Of a stretch of DNA of 64,000 nucleotides, positions 15,450-22,931 are shown piece by piece. The notes beneath the pieces are model-generated. The model made no database searches. It was given only the letters and a program-made list of their open reading frames with translations, and was not told the DNA's origin. Source of the DNA: Acidobacteriota bacterium. GTDB lineage: Bacteria; Acidobacteriota; Thermoanaerobaculia; UBA5066. The translations under genes were made by a program, and so were the position numbers. Every line of letters begins with the position of its first letter. The first letter of the stretch is position 1. The stretch lies in the NCBI GenBank assembly GCA_029781975.1, contig JAKOVQ010000046.1, forward strand, positions 157,389 to 221,388, read 5' to 3'.

Positions 15450-15995
15450 TCACTTCGGCTCGGGAGCGGGGGAGTAGATGACCCCTTTCGCGTCGTCCCA
15501 GGGGTGGACGGGGGCGCTGAAGGTGACGTCGTACTCGAAGACGTCGCCGGTCTCGCCGAACTTCAGCGGCTTCTCGGTGTGCGCCCGCCCGGCGATCTTC
15601 TTCTCGTCGAGGGCGGTCAGCTCGATCTTGTCCTTTCCCCTGATCGACGGCGTCCAGCCGTCCTTGAACCCCCCGTGCTCGATGTCGGTGTCGCCGAAAT
15701 CGAGCCCCCCCTTGTCGTCGATCGCGATGAAGAGCCGGAGCGCGTGGACCTTCCCGGCCTTCCGGCGCGCGCTGATGGCGTCCGGGAAGAGGACGACATC
15801 CCGGAAGGCGAGGGGGACGTCGCTCAGGACGACCCGGACGCCGCTCGAGTCGACGTACGAGTACGCGTACTTCAGGGAGACGGCCTTGCCGTTGACGCTC
15901 ATGCTCCCCTCGGCCTTGCCGTCGTCGGCGGCCCGGGCGGGGCGGAGCACGAGGACGGACGCGAGGAGGAGGAGGGCGGCGAGCGGACGCTTCAT
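15450..15995 (-). CDS. Secreted protein of unknown function
   Basis: A 181-residue protein with a clear signal peptide (MKRPLAALLLLASVLVL, cut near ARAADDG). The mature part is beta-rich, with DVPLAFRDVVLFPDAISA and a terminal FEYDVTFSAPV. I do not recognise a named family. Its predicted role is periplasmic or outer-envelope. The ATG at 15995 has AGGAG at good spacing, and the track's longer ORF upstream is not protein-like. It is a lone gene. Confidence 0.75.
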   Translation of the reverse strand: MKRPLAALLLLASVLVLRPARAADDGKAEGSMSVNGKAVSLKYAYSYVDSSGVRVVLSDVPLAFRDVVLFPDAISARRKAGKVHALRLFIAIDDKGGLDFGDTDIEHGGFKDGWTPSIRGKDKIELTALDEKKIAGRAHTEKPLKFGETGDVFEYDVTFSAPVHPWDDAKGVIYSPAPEPK

Positions 15996-16243
15996 GTCGA
16001 GGCTCCTCTTGGCGCTGCGGATCGATCGAGAGACCGCCGGCGCGGGCCGGCCGCGATGGGCGTCGGGACGAGGGCACCGTGATGATACGGGGAGCCGGAA
16101 GGTTTGAGCACCGCCGGCCGGGGGGAGGGCGAGCCCCTGCCGCGCCGCGTCGCCGGCCGTGCCGCCGGGTGACATGATTCGCGGCGCATCCGTCGGGAGG
16201 AGAGGTGAGGCGCGGCCTGGACGCGCCTCGAGGAGGGCTGGTG

Positions 16244-16849
16244 ATGAAGAAGGTCCCGAGGCTCGCCGGAGATCTGCTCGTCGGGCTCGCTGCCGTCCTG
16301 CTCACGCCGGCGCCCGCGCGGGCGCAGGCGCCCGCTCCGGCCCCGTCGCCCGCGTCGCCCGCTGCCACGGCTCCGGTCGTCGTCCCCGACGTCGCGCCGC
16401 GCCCGGAGGACGTGGCGACGATCGACGGGATCATGAAGGCGTTCTACGAGGTGATCTCCGGCCCGCCCGGCAAGCCGCGCGAGTGGGGGAGGGACCGGTC
16501 GCTCTACATCCCGGGGATCCGCTTCGTGGCGATGAAGGTCGACAAGGACGGCAAGCCCCGGGCCGTGGTCTCCACGCACCAGGAGTACGTCGAGCGGACC
16601 GACGCCTGGATGGTGAAGGAGGGGTTCCACGAGGTGGAGATCCACCGCGTGACGGAGCGTTTCGGGAACATCGCCCACGTCTTCTCCACCTACGAGACGC
16701 GCCACGCGAAGGGCGGCCCGCTCCTGGGCCGCGGCGTCAACTCGGTGGAGCTCTTCTGGGACGGCGCTCGCTGGTGGATCGCCTCCGCCATCTGGGACGA
16801 CGAGCGCCCCGACAGCCCGCTGCCGAAGGACCTGCTGCCCGGGCGCTGA
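16244..16849 (+). CDS. Secreted SnoaL/NTF2-like protein
   Basis: A 201-residue exported protein with a signal peptide ending near PARAQA, followed by an Ala/Pro-rich spacer. The domain from about residue 55 (TIDGIMKAFYEVISG to VELFWDGARWWIASAIWDD) has the order of an NTF2-like fold: a starting helix, then strands closing with W-containing repeats, as in DUF4440/SnoaL proteins. The ligand or activity is unknown. The ATG at 16244 has AGGAGGG 8 bases upstream; the track start at 16205 lacks this. The HEAT-repeat gene follows after 26 bases and is probably co-transcribed. Confidence 0.75.
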   Translation: MKKVPRLAGDLLVGLAAVLLTPAPARAQAPAPAPSPASPAATAPVVVPDVAPRPEDVATIDGIMKAFYEVISGPPGKPREWGRDRSLYIPGIRFVAMKVDKDGKPRAVVSTHQEYVERTDAWMVKEGFHEVEIHRVTERFGNIAHVFSTYETRHAKGGPLLGRGVNSVELFWDGARWWIASAIWDDERPDSPLPKDLLPGR

Positions 16850-16875
16850 CGGAGGGGCGCGTAAGATTCGCTTCC

Positions 16876-17778
16876 ATGTCCAAGCAGCCGTCGTTCGACA
16901 CGGTTCGACCGCTGGTGATCCTGGCCGTCGTCGTTGGCTTCGCCGTCGTGTCGTGGAAGCACATCCGGCTTCCCGGTTCCCCGGGAGGGGCGGCCGAGGT
17001 CGCGCCCACGGCGATCCCGCCCGAGCCGACTCCGGCTCTTCCTCGAGACGTCCCGGGCCTCGTCGCCGCGCTGCGCGACCCGAGCCCCGACGTCCGGCGG
17101 CAGGCCGCGGAGGCGCTCGGGAAGACCAAGGACCCGACGGCAGCCCTCCCGCTCCTGCAGGAGCTTGCGGACCAGGACGTCTACGCGAAGAGGGCAGCCG
17201 CGGAGGCCCTGGGGCTCGTCCTGCACAACGCTCCGATGGAGACGCCGGCCCGCCGGCAGGCTGTCGACGGGCTCGTCGGGCTCCTCTCGCATCCCGACTC
17301 CGCGGTGCGGTGCTCGGCCATGGAGGGTCTCGCCCACCTCCCCGACCGCCGCGCCGTTCCCGCCCTGATCGAGGTCCTCCGGAAGGACGTCGACATGATG
17401 GCGCGCGGCTACGCCGCGTGGGCTCTCGGCCAGGTCCGGGACCCGCAGGCGGTGGGCCCGCTGATCGACGCCCTCGGCCAGAAGGACGCCGAGACCTGGA
17501 AGATCTCCTACGCCCTGGGCGAGATCGACGACCCGAGGGGACACGACGTCCTGCTGCAGGCGCTGAGGAAGAAGAAGTTCGACGAGGTCTCGGGCGCTGC
17601 GGACTTCTTCGTGAGGCTGAACGACCCGGAGGTCAACCGGCTCCTCGTCGAGATGCTCGACAAGACGCGGGACGGGGCCGTGGCGCTGGCGCTTGCCAAG
17701 TCCCCCGATCCCGTCGTCTCGAAGCGGGCACGGGAGTTCATGGGGGACGCGGGCCTCTCCCGGACCGACGACGACTAG
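16876..17778 (+). CDS. Membrane-anchored HEAT-repeat protein
   Basis: A 300-residue protein. A single N-terminal membrane helix (VRPLVILAVVVGFAVVSW) precedes a Pro-rich linker, then five to six PBS-lyase-type HEAT repeats such as LVAALRDPSPDVRRQAAEALG, VPALIEVLRKDVDMMARGYAAWALG and a final LLVEMLDK unit. HEAT solenoids bind protein partners. The solenoid probably lies outside the cytoplasmic membrane, tethered to it. No enzyme motif is seen. The start ATG at 16876 gives a sensible short N-terminus; the track's extension overlaps the preceding gene in another frame. Confidence 0.85.
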   Translation: MSKQPSFDTVRPLVILAVVVGFAVVSWKHIRLPGSPGGAAEVAPTAIPPEPTPALPRDVPGLVAALRDPSPDVRRQAAEALGKTKDPTAALPLLQELADQDVYAKRAAAEALGLVLHNAPMETPARRQAVDGLVGLLSHPDSAVRCSAMEGLAHLPDRRAVPALIEVLRKDVDMMARGYAAWALGQVRDPQAVGPLIDALGQKDAETWKISYALGEIDDPRGHDVLLQALRKKKFDEVSGAADFFVRLNDPEVNRLLVEMLDKTRDGAVALALAKSPDPVVSKRAREFMGDAGLSRTDDD

Positions 17779-17918
17779 CCGCCGGCCGCCCGAGTCGATT
17801 CGCGGGCAAGAGAAGACGGGCGAAGGCCGGGAGATCGGGATCGGGGTTCGGCAGGATCTCGGGAACTTCGTTCCGTCATTCGAGGTCCCGGGGGCCGAAA
17901 TCACGGATCACAGACCTG

Positions 17919-18007
17919 ACCCCACCGGCCTCCACCGGCCATGACCCCACCGGCCATGACCCCACCGGCCACCGGCGTGCGACCCCGCGGGTGTGACCCC
18001 ACGGGTG
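17919..18007. repeat. Degenerate ~15-bp tandem repeat between convergent genes
   Basis: On the minus strand the unit GGCCGGTGGGGTCAT occurs twice exactly. Shorter or altered copies flank it (GGCCGGTGGGGTCAG, CCCGTGGGGTCACA, CCCGCGGGGTCGCA), giving about six units. It abuts GGGGTCAGGTCTGTGATCC, which resembles REP-type palindromic elements. It is non-coding and lies at the 3-prime ends of two facing genes. Confidence 0.6.
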
Positions 18008-18016
18008 TGGGTCCCG

Positions 18017-18442
18017 TCACTTGAAGATCGAGACCGTCCCCGAGACGACGCTGCAGCAGGCGCCCGTCCCGGTCTGGGAGCCGGCGAAGGCTGCGTCGAT
18101 CCGGCCGCTCGAGATCGTGGCGGTCCCCGTGGCCTCTCCCGTGCACGGCGTCGCGAACTCCAGCGTGACGTCGGCCTTCCCGTCCGCCATCGTCCCCGTG
18201 AGGGTCCCGAGCCCGGTGACGGTGACCGTGACGTCGCAGCTCGTCTGCGTGACGGTGACCGGGATGGTCGTCCCGCTCTGCCCGCACGACGTGCTGAAGG
18301 TGGCGCGGTAGGCGCCGGACACGTCGTCGCATTTCGCCGTCGGCTCGGTCGGCGTCGGCTTCTCGAAGAACTTCTTGCACCCGCCGGGAAGACCGGCGCA
18401 GCAGACTCCCGCCAGCAGCAAGGCACGCGCCTCACGCTTCAT
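18017..18442 (-). CDS. Small secreted lipoprotein-like protein
   Basis: A 141-residue protein. The hydrophobic N-terminus (ALLLAGVCCAGLPGGCKK) ends in a cysteine, so lipid attachment is likely although the lipobox PGGC is not canonical. The mature part is Thr/Ser/Val-rich, beta-type, with repeated TVTVTGLGTLTGTM-like strands and several cysteines. I do not recognise a family. The ATG at 18442 follows a very strong CAGGAGGTGAG. The stop lies next to the tandem repeat. Confidence 0.72.
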   Translation of the reverse strand: MKREARALLLAGVCCAGLPGGCKKFFEKPTPTEPTAKCDDVSGAYRATFSTSCGQSGTTIPVTVTQTSCDVTVTVTGLGTLTGTMADGKADVTLEFATPCTGEATGTATISSGRIDAAFAGSQTGTGACCSVVSGTVSIFK

Positions 18443-18556
18443 GCTCACCTCCTGGAACGGTTCCCGAAGTGTTCCTACGGAGGCCGAAGGCGGGGCGTCT
18501 AAAAGGGCCACGGCGCGGCTTGCGCCCCTGGCGGGACCCGGGTGCACACTTGGGCC

Positions 18557-18904
18557 ATGATCGTGCCGGCCCTCTACGTCCACTGCGGCTTCGGCCTCGT
18601 CCTCGCCGTCGGCTCCCTCCCCCTCGCGCTCCGCCTCGTCCCGGCGAACCGCTTCTACGGCATCCGGATCCCGGAGGCCTTTTCCTCGGACGCGAGGTGG
18701 TACGACATCAACGCGTACGGGGGCCGCCTCTTCCTCGTCTACGGCGTGCTCCTGACCACCTTCGGGTACCTGGCGCGCGACCTGGCCCCGCCCGCCACGA
18801 GCATCTGGTCGGCCGTGTTCATCACGGGCCCGCTCCTCCTGGCGCTGGCCCTCCTCTCCCCCATCCGGGCGTACGCCCGCCGGCGGGTCGAGGAGGGGCC
18901 GTGA
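18557..18904 (+). CDS. SdpI/YhfL-like small membrane protein
   Basis: A 115-residue protein with three hydrophobic helices. Between helices 1 and 2 it carries RLVPANRFYGIRIPEAFSS followed by WYDINAYGGR, the hallmark of the SdpI family (immunity to SDP toxin in Bacillus; elsewhere of unknown function). The start could be GTG at 18542 or ATG at 18557; I use the ATG because it begins the first helix. It is followed by an unrelated small gene on the same strand. Confidence 0.75.
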   Translation: MIVPALYVHCGFGLVLAVGSLPLALRLVPANRFYGIRIPEAFSSDARWYDINAYGGRLFLVYGVLLTTFGYLARDLAPPATSIWSAVFITGPLLLALALLSPIRAYARRRVEEGP

Positions 18905-18966
18905 GGCGGTTCGCCGCCGAAGGCCGCGCCGCCCTCGCGACGACGCGGCGGCGTAGCATCGTGACC

Positions 18967-19377
18967 ATGGCCATCTCCTCGACACGCAAGGCCGCCCCGA
19001 AACGCAAGAGTCCCGCAAGGACCTCTCCCGGACCGTCGGATTCCCCGTCCAGGCCCTTCCTCCGCTTCTACCACTCCGACGCCCTGCGGAAGAGGACGCT
19101 CTCGGTCCTCGCGGCGGTCGAGAAGGCAGGGGACGCCGCCGATCACCGCGAGGAGCTCGCGGACCTCGTCGTGGAGCTGACGAAGTGCGGCCTGGAGGCC
19201 TACTTCATGGAGCCGCTCAAGGCCTCCGGCGCAGGCTTCATCGTCCAGCAGTCCGCGAGCCTCGGCCTGGCCGGCTCGATGCAGGTCATGGGGTCGGCCA
19301 TTCGGAGCATCGTCGGCCGCATGGACGCTCCGCAGGTCCTGTCGGTCTCCCGCTCCATCCGGGGCTTCATGCGGTGA
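18967..19377 (+). CDS. Small hypothetical protein with basic N-terminal tail
   Basis: A 136-residue protein whose first 35 residues are Lys/Arg/Ser/Pro-rich (RKAAPKRKSPARTSP) and probably disordered. The rest is helical, with a central FYHSDALRKRTLSVLAAVEKA and a C-terminal Gly/Ala/Met-rich amphipathic part. I do not recognise the family. A basic tail could bind nucleic acid or polymer surfaces; this is speculation. Starts at GTG 18961 and ATG 18967 are both possible. Confidence 0.6.
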   Translation: MAISSTRKAAPKRKSPARTSPGPSDSPSRPFLRFYHSDALRKRTLSVLAAVEKAGDAADHREELADLVVELTKCGLEAYFMEPLKASGAGFIVQQSASLGLAGSMQVMGSAIRSIVGRMDAPQVLSVSRSIRGFMR

Positions 19378-19442
19378 GCCCCAGTCCCGACGGGACGCCG
19401 CCGACGCCGCGCCCTCCGGCAGGAGTAGAGTCCTCCCGGGCC

Positions 19443-19817
19443 ATGTCCACGTCCGACCCTCGGTTCTTCTTCGCCGCGGAGCGCACCCTCCTCGCCTGGG
19501 TTCGGACGGGCCTCACCGTCATGGGCTTCGGCTTCGTCGTGGCGCGCTTCGGCCTCTTCCTCCGCCTCCTGGCCGTCCAGCACTCGGCGGCCGCCGTTTC
19601 GCGCTTCGGCGCCACCTTCTTCTCCACGGCGGTCGGCGTCGCCCTCGTGCTGCTCGGATCGAGCATCCTCTTCTTCGCCGCCCGCCAGCACCGTTCCTTC
19701 GTCCGCGCGCTTCCCCCGGCGGACGTCCCTCCGCCCCGCAGGGCGGATCTCCCGAGCGCCGTGGCCCTCGTGCTCGGCGTCCTCGGCCTCGCCCTGGCGT
19801 TCTACCTCGTCGTCTGA
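19443..19817 (+). CDS. DUF202 (YidH-like) membrane protein
   Basis: A 124-residue protein with three membrane helices. The opening DPRFFFAAERTLLAWVRTGL is the DUF202 signature. Members are small inner-membrane proteins of unknown role. The start at ATG 19443 puts that motif at the N-terminus, as is usual. The upstream part of the track ORF is a shadow of the preceding gene. Confidence 0.88.
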   Translation: MSTSDPRFFFAAERTLLAWVRTGLTVMGFGFVVARFGLFLRLLAVQHSAAAVSRFGATFFSTAVGVALVLLGSSILFFAARQHRSFVRALPPADVPPPRRADLPSAVALVLGVLGLALAFYLVV

Positions 19818-19903
19818 GCCTCCGCGGGCCGCCGTCCCGCCCCTCCCCGGCAGGTAGCCTGCCGAAGCCCCGGCCCCTACACTCCGGCCGAGGAGAGCTC
19901 GGC

Positions 19904-20377
19904 ATGCAGCGGATCAGCACGTGCCTCTGGTTCGACGACCAGGCCCTGGACGCGGCGAGGTTCTACGTGAGCGTCTTCCCGAACTCCCGCATCCTCGACG
20001 TCAAGTACTACCTGGAGGGCGCCCCGAAGCCTGCCGGCTCCGTCCTGACCGTCTCGTTCGTCCTCGACGGGGTCGAGCTCCTGGCCCTGAACGGAAGCCC
20101 CGACTTCCGGTTTTCTCCCGCCGTGTCTCTCGTGGCGAGCTGCGAGACGCAGGCGGAGGTCGACACGCTCTGGGAGAAGCTCTGCGCGGGCGGCCAGCCG
20201 GGAGCCTGCGGCTGGCTGACGGACCGGTTCGGCGTGTCGTGGCAGGTGGTGCCGCGGCCGATGCTCGAGCTGATCAACGCGTCGGACGGCGATCGGGCGC
20301 AGCGCGCGTTCGACGCGCTGATGAAGATGACGAAGGTCGACCTCGCCGCGATGAAGCGGGCGTACGACGGGCGCTGA
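19904..20377 (+). CDS. VOC-superfamily protein (PhnB/3-demethylubiquinone methyltransferase-like fold)
   Basis: A 157-residue protein of the PhnB-like VOC group. Seen: the opening ISTCLWFDDQALDAARFYVSVFPNS, the GSVLTVSFVLDG strand, and the end GVSWQVVPRPMLELI. These proteins often bind a metal or small ligand but many lack a known reaction; the old 3-demethylubiquinone label is only a domain name. GAGGAGAGC lies about 7 bases before the ATG. A GC-rich hairpin follows the stop, where it meets a convergent gene. Confidence 0.88.
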   Translation: MQRISTCLWFDDQALDAARFYVSVFPNSRILDVKYYLEGAPKPAGSVLTVSFVLDGVELLALNGSPDFRFSPAVSLVASCETQAEVDTLWEKLCAGGQPGACGWLTDRFGVSWQVVPRPMLELINASDGDRAQRAFDALMKMTKVDLAAMKRAYDGR

Positions 20378-20379
20378 GC

Positions 20380-20396
20380 GCGCGGCGAGGCCGCGC
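20380..20396. terminator. Short GC hairpin between convergent genes
   Basis: GCGCGGC, GAG loop, GCCGCGC: a perfect 7-bp stem immediately after the VOC stop and before the stop of the facing peptidase-like gene. There is no T-tract. Confidence 0.45.
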
Positions 20397-20408
20397 ACGC
20401 AAGCGGCG

Positions 20409-21026
20409 TCAGGCCGTCTGGACGTACTCCTCTCCGGAAAGGAGGTGGCCGACGTACATCAGGCGGCTGCGGCTGTAGGCGTTCACGATGGTCTGGGGCG
20501 TCGAGGTGTTCGGGTTGTCGGTGATGAAGCTGGCGCCGGCCCTCCGGAACGCCTCGAGGACGAGCTGCGAGCAGTAGAACTTGTCCGAGCTCTTGAAGCC
20601 GCCCATCGAGGCGGTCGCGCACGGGACGATCCCGAAGACGAGGACGCAGACGACCGGCCGGTTGGCCAGCCCGGCCCCGGCCGCCCCCGCGGTGTCGTAC
20701 GCGCCGCGGAAGCCGGCGGCGGCGTTGACGACGGCCTGGGCCTGTCGCGGCGTGATCCCGGCGACCCGGTACGCCACCGCGAGGTAGTGCTCGGAGAGGG
20801 AGGCCCCCAGGGAACGCCGGACGACCCCTTCGCCGACCGCCTCGACGACCGTCTCGCCGCCGACGTAGAGCGCGGCGTGGCTGACCTCGGATCCCGTGCC
20901 GGCGCGGATGACGGCGGAGACGGTCCCCGTCCCGGCGGAGACGATGATGTCGGCGGGCTGCAGGGCGGCGGGGGCGATGCACATCCCCCCTCCGCCGGCG
21001 GGGGTCAGCGGGACGTCGTTGCTCAT
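20409..21026 (-). CDS. YiiX/permuted papain-like (NlpC/P60 superfamily) cysteine amidase or peptidase
   Basis: A 205-residue protein with circularly permuted papain-like order. An early His sits in VSHAALYVG with the preceding DIIVSAG strand, and a late nucleophile Cys in KFYCSQLVLEAFRRAG; this is the arrangement of YiiX/DUF830 proteins. No signal peptide is evident, so it may act in the cytoplasm on lipid or peptide amides. The start ATG at 21026 follows GGAGAG. The VOC and TetR genes upstream are on the same strand but are separated by a degraded region. Confidence 0.8.
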   Translation of the reverse strand: MSNDVPLTPAGGGGMCIAPAALQPADIIVSAGTGTVSAVIRAGTGSEVSHAALYVGGETVVEAVGEGVVRRSLGASLSEHYLAVAYRVAGITPRQAQAVVNAAAGFRGAYDTAGAAGAGLANRPVVCVLVFGIVPCATASMGGFKSSDKFYCSQLVLEAFRRAGASFITDNPNTSTPQTIVNAYSRSRLMYVGHLLSGEEYVQTA

Positions 21027-21196
21027 GGCGGCTCTCCTCTCCGGCACCGTCTCGGACGGGCCGTCTCCGGCTCCTGCGCCTGGAGGACGGGCAAGGCGTC
21101 CGCCCGGCGCCGGAGGACCTCGACGATGATCGGGTCGTGCACGACGCGTAGATACCACAAGGAAAACGTGGGGCGCCAACCGGCGCGCTCCGCGCC

Positions 21197-21343
21197 GTGG
21201 ACCTCGATGGGGTGCGTGCCGGGGGAGAAGGCGCAGGGGTGGGCGGCGGCGCCGAACGAGACGAGGAGCCGGCCGTCCAGGCGGAAGCCCGGGACGTCGT
21301 AGCTGATGCACTCCTCGGCCCCCGGCGCCGCCGCCCCGGGGCT
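21197..21343 (-). pseudogene. DUF1801 (YdhG/iron-chaperone-like) gene fragment
   Basis: The minus frame here reads APGAEECISYDVPGFRLDG and then LLVSFGAAAHPCAFSPG, close to the central motif of DUF1801 proteins. The normal N-terminal helix is missing because the frame runs straight into the VOC gene. The usual basic C-terminal helix is replaced by unrelated residues as far as the stop at 21023. There is no start codon in a sensible place, so I treat it as a remnant. The other bases between 21027 and 21342 hold no gene I can support. Confidence 0.5.
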
Positions 21344-22116
21344 CAGCGCTTCGGGCCGACCACGGCGAACACCGCCCCCTGCGGGTCGAGGAGCTGGGCG
21401 ATGAAGCTCCCGCCGGGGACCTGCTCCGGTCCGAAGAGGAGCCGGGCCCCCTTCTCCTTCGCGCGCGCGATCGTCGCGTCCACGGCCTCGACGTTGAAGT
21501 AGTAGAGCCAGAAGCAGCCGGGGGCCTCCGGCGGCTTCGTCATCATCCCGCCGAAGGCGGGCCCGCCGGCGCCGAAGGTCTGGTAGACGCCCATCGGCCC
21601 CATGTCGATCGCCTCGGCCTTCTTCCAGCCGAAGAGGCCGGAGTAGAAGTCGAACGCGGCCGTGCCGTCGCCCGCGAGGAGCTCGTGCCAGCCGACGTGG
21701 CCGGGGGTCCCGGCCGGGACGGCGGGCCGTTTCTCGTCGGAGAGGCCGGTGAAGAGCGTGAAGGCCGCGCCCCACGGGTCGGCGACGACGCTGAACCGGA
21801 CGACGCCGGGGATCTCCTTCGTGGGGAGGAGGACGCTCCCGCCCGCGGCCTTCACGCGGGCCGCGTAACCCTCGACGTCGTCGACCGCCACGTAGCCCAT
21901 CCAGCCGGGGCGGGCGCCGGCCGCGCACGCTTCGTCCGGCAGCTTCATCATCCCGCCCACGTCGGCGGGGCCGGCGGCGAGGATCGTGTAGTCCGGGGTG
22001 CCGGGGCCCGAGGCCTTCGCCTCGAGGCCGAGGACGTGCCGGTAGAACGCCGCAGCGGCCTTCGTGTCGGTGGTCTGCAGCTCGTACCAGAGGAACGGCG
22101 CGGGCTTCGCGGTCAT
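21343..22116 (-). CDS. Two-domain VOC (glyoxalase-like) protein
   Basis: A 257-residue tandem VOC protein. Half one opens PFLWYELQTTDTKAAAAFYRHVLG and half two opens VGWHELLAGDGTAAFDFYSGLFGW. Each carries the expected late strand (FSVVADPWGAAFTLF, FIAQLLDPQGAVFAVV). Such proteins usually bind metal and act on small electrophiles or antibiotics, or as enzymes of unknown specificity. Its ATG at 22116 overlaps the TetR stop as ATGA, so it is co-translated with and probably controlled by that repressor. GAAGGAGGCG precedes the start. Confidence 0.9.
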   Translation of the reverse strand: MTAKPAPFLWYELQTTDTKAAAAFYRHVLGLEAKASGPGTPDYTILAAGPADVGGMMKLPDEACAAGARPGWMGYVAVDDVEGYAARVKAAGGSVLLPTKEIPGVVRFSVVADPWGAAFTLFTGLSDEKRPAVPAGTPGHVGWHELLAGDGTAAFDFYSGLFGWKKAEAIDMGPMGVYQTFGAGGPAFGGMMTKPPEAPGCFWLYYFNVEAVDATIARAKEKGARLLFGPEQVPGGSFIAQLLDPQGAVFAVVGPKR

Positions 22117-22736
22117 GGTCGCCTCCTTCTCTTCTGCTCCCTCGGGAGCAGCAGCTCCAGGTATCGCCGGAGATGGTCGAGGCACTCCTCCGCGACCCGG
22201 GGCCCGCCCCTGGCCTTGGCCAGGATGAAGGCGCCCTGGATGACCGCCTGGGTGTAGAGGGCGAGGCTCTCGGCGCTCCACGAAGCGCCGGGCGCGTACA
22301 GGCGCCTGGCCTCGGCGACGTCCTTGGCCACCTCGGCCGCGTGCGCGGTGATGCTCCTCTCGCACGCGTCGCGGATGGCGGGGTTCGTGTCGTAGGTCTC
22401 CTGCACCATCGTGCCGACGAGGCAGGTGAACTCCGGGAGCGCGCCCCGGAGGATCGACTTGCGGAAGTCGACGTAGCCGAGGAGGCGGTCGAGCGGGTCG
22501 GCCAGGCTCCGGTAGCCCGCCCCCGAGAAGAACGCGCCGGTCTTCGACGACCAGTAGTCGGCGGCGGCGATGGCCAGCTCCTCCTTGCCGGTGAAGTGGT
22601 GGAAGAAGCTCCCCTTCGTGACGCCCGCCCGCTCGCAGACGTCCTCGATCCGGGCGGCGGGGTAGCCCCTGGCCCGGATCACGTGGAGCGCCGCCTCCAG
22701 CAGCCTGGTCCTCGAGTCGGGCCTTCCCTCGGTCAT
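22113..22736 (-). CDS. TetR/AcrR-family repressor of the VOC operon
   Basis: A 207-residue regulator. The N-terminal helix-turn-helix contains RIEDVCERAGVTKGSFFHHFTGKEEL, followed by an all-helical ligand domain with AAADYWSSKTG and a C-terminal LALYTQAVIQGAFILAKA. I use ATG 22736 (MTEGRPDSR), because upstream ATGs at 22748 and 22769 have poorer ribosome-site spacing and the latter lies inside the operator. It is probably autoregulated at the palindrome just upstream. It is coupled to the VOC gene through ATGA. Confidence 0.9.
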   Translation of the reverse strand: MTEGRPDSRTRLLEAALHVIRARGYPAARIEDVCERAGVTKGSFFHHFTGKEELAIAAADYWSSKTGAFFSGAGYRSLADPLDRLLGYVDFRKSILRGALPEFTCLVGTMVQETYDTNPAIRDACERSITAHAAEVAKDVAEARRLYAPGASWSAESLALYTQAVIQGAFILAKARGGPRVAEECLDHLRRYLELLLPREQKRRRRP

Positions 22737-22765
22737 CTCTCGCCGCATCCTGCCGCCGGGGCGGA

Positions 22766-22787
22766 CCATACCCACCAGTTGGTATGG
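22766..22787 (-). promoter_or_regulatory. TetR-type palindromic operator
   Basis: CCATACCCACCAGTTGGTATGG is a near-perfect palindrome (18 of 22 positions symmetric), containing the ACCAACTGGT-like core known for several TetR regulators. It lies 30 bases before the TetR start. Control of the TetR/VOC operon is inferred. Confidence 0.7.
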
Positions 22788-22931
22788 AGTCAAGGCCTTC
22801 CCTCGCGGACGTCGCGCCCGGCGGCCCGGACGGCCGCGCCGTGGGTCGTGGGCGGCGCCGGTCCGAATGGCGCCCCGGGGGTGGGGGGCGGTATCGTGAC
22901 TCTCGACCGGGCCACCGGTCCGGAGGCCTGG

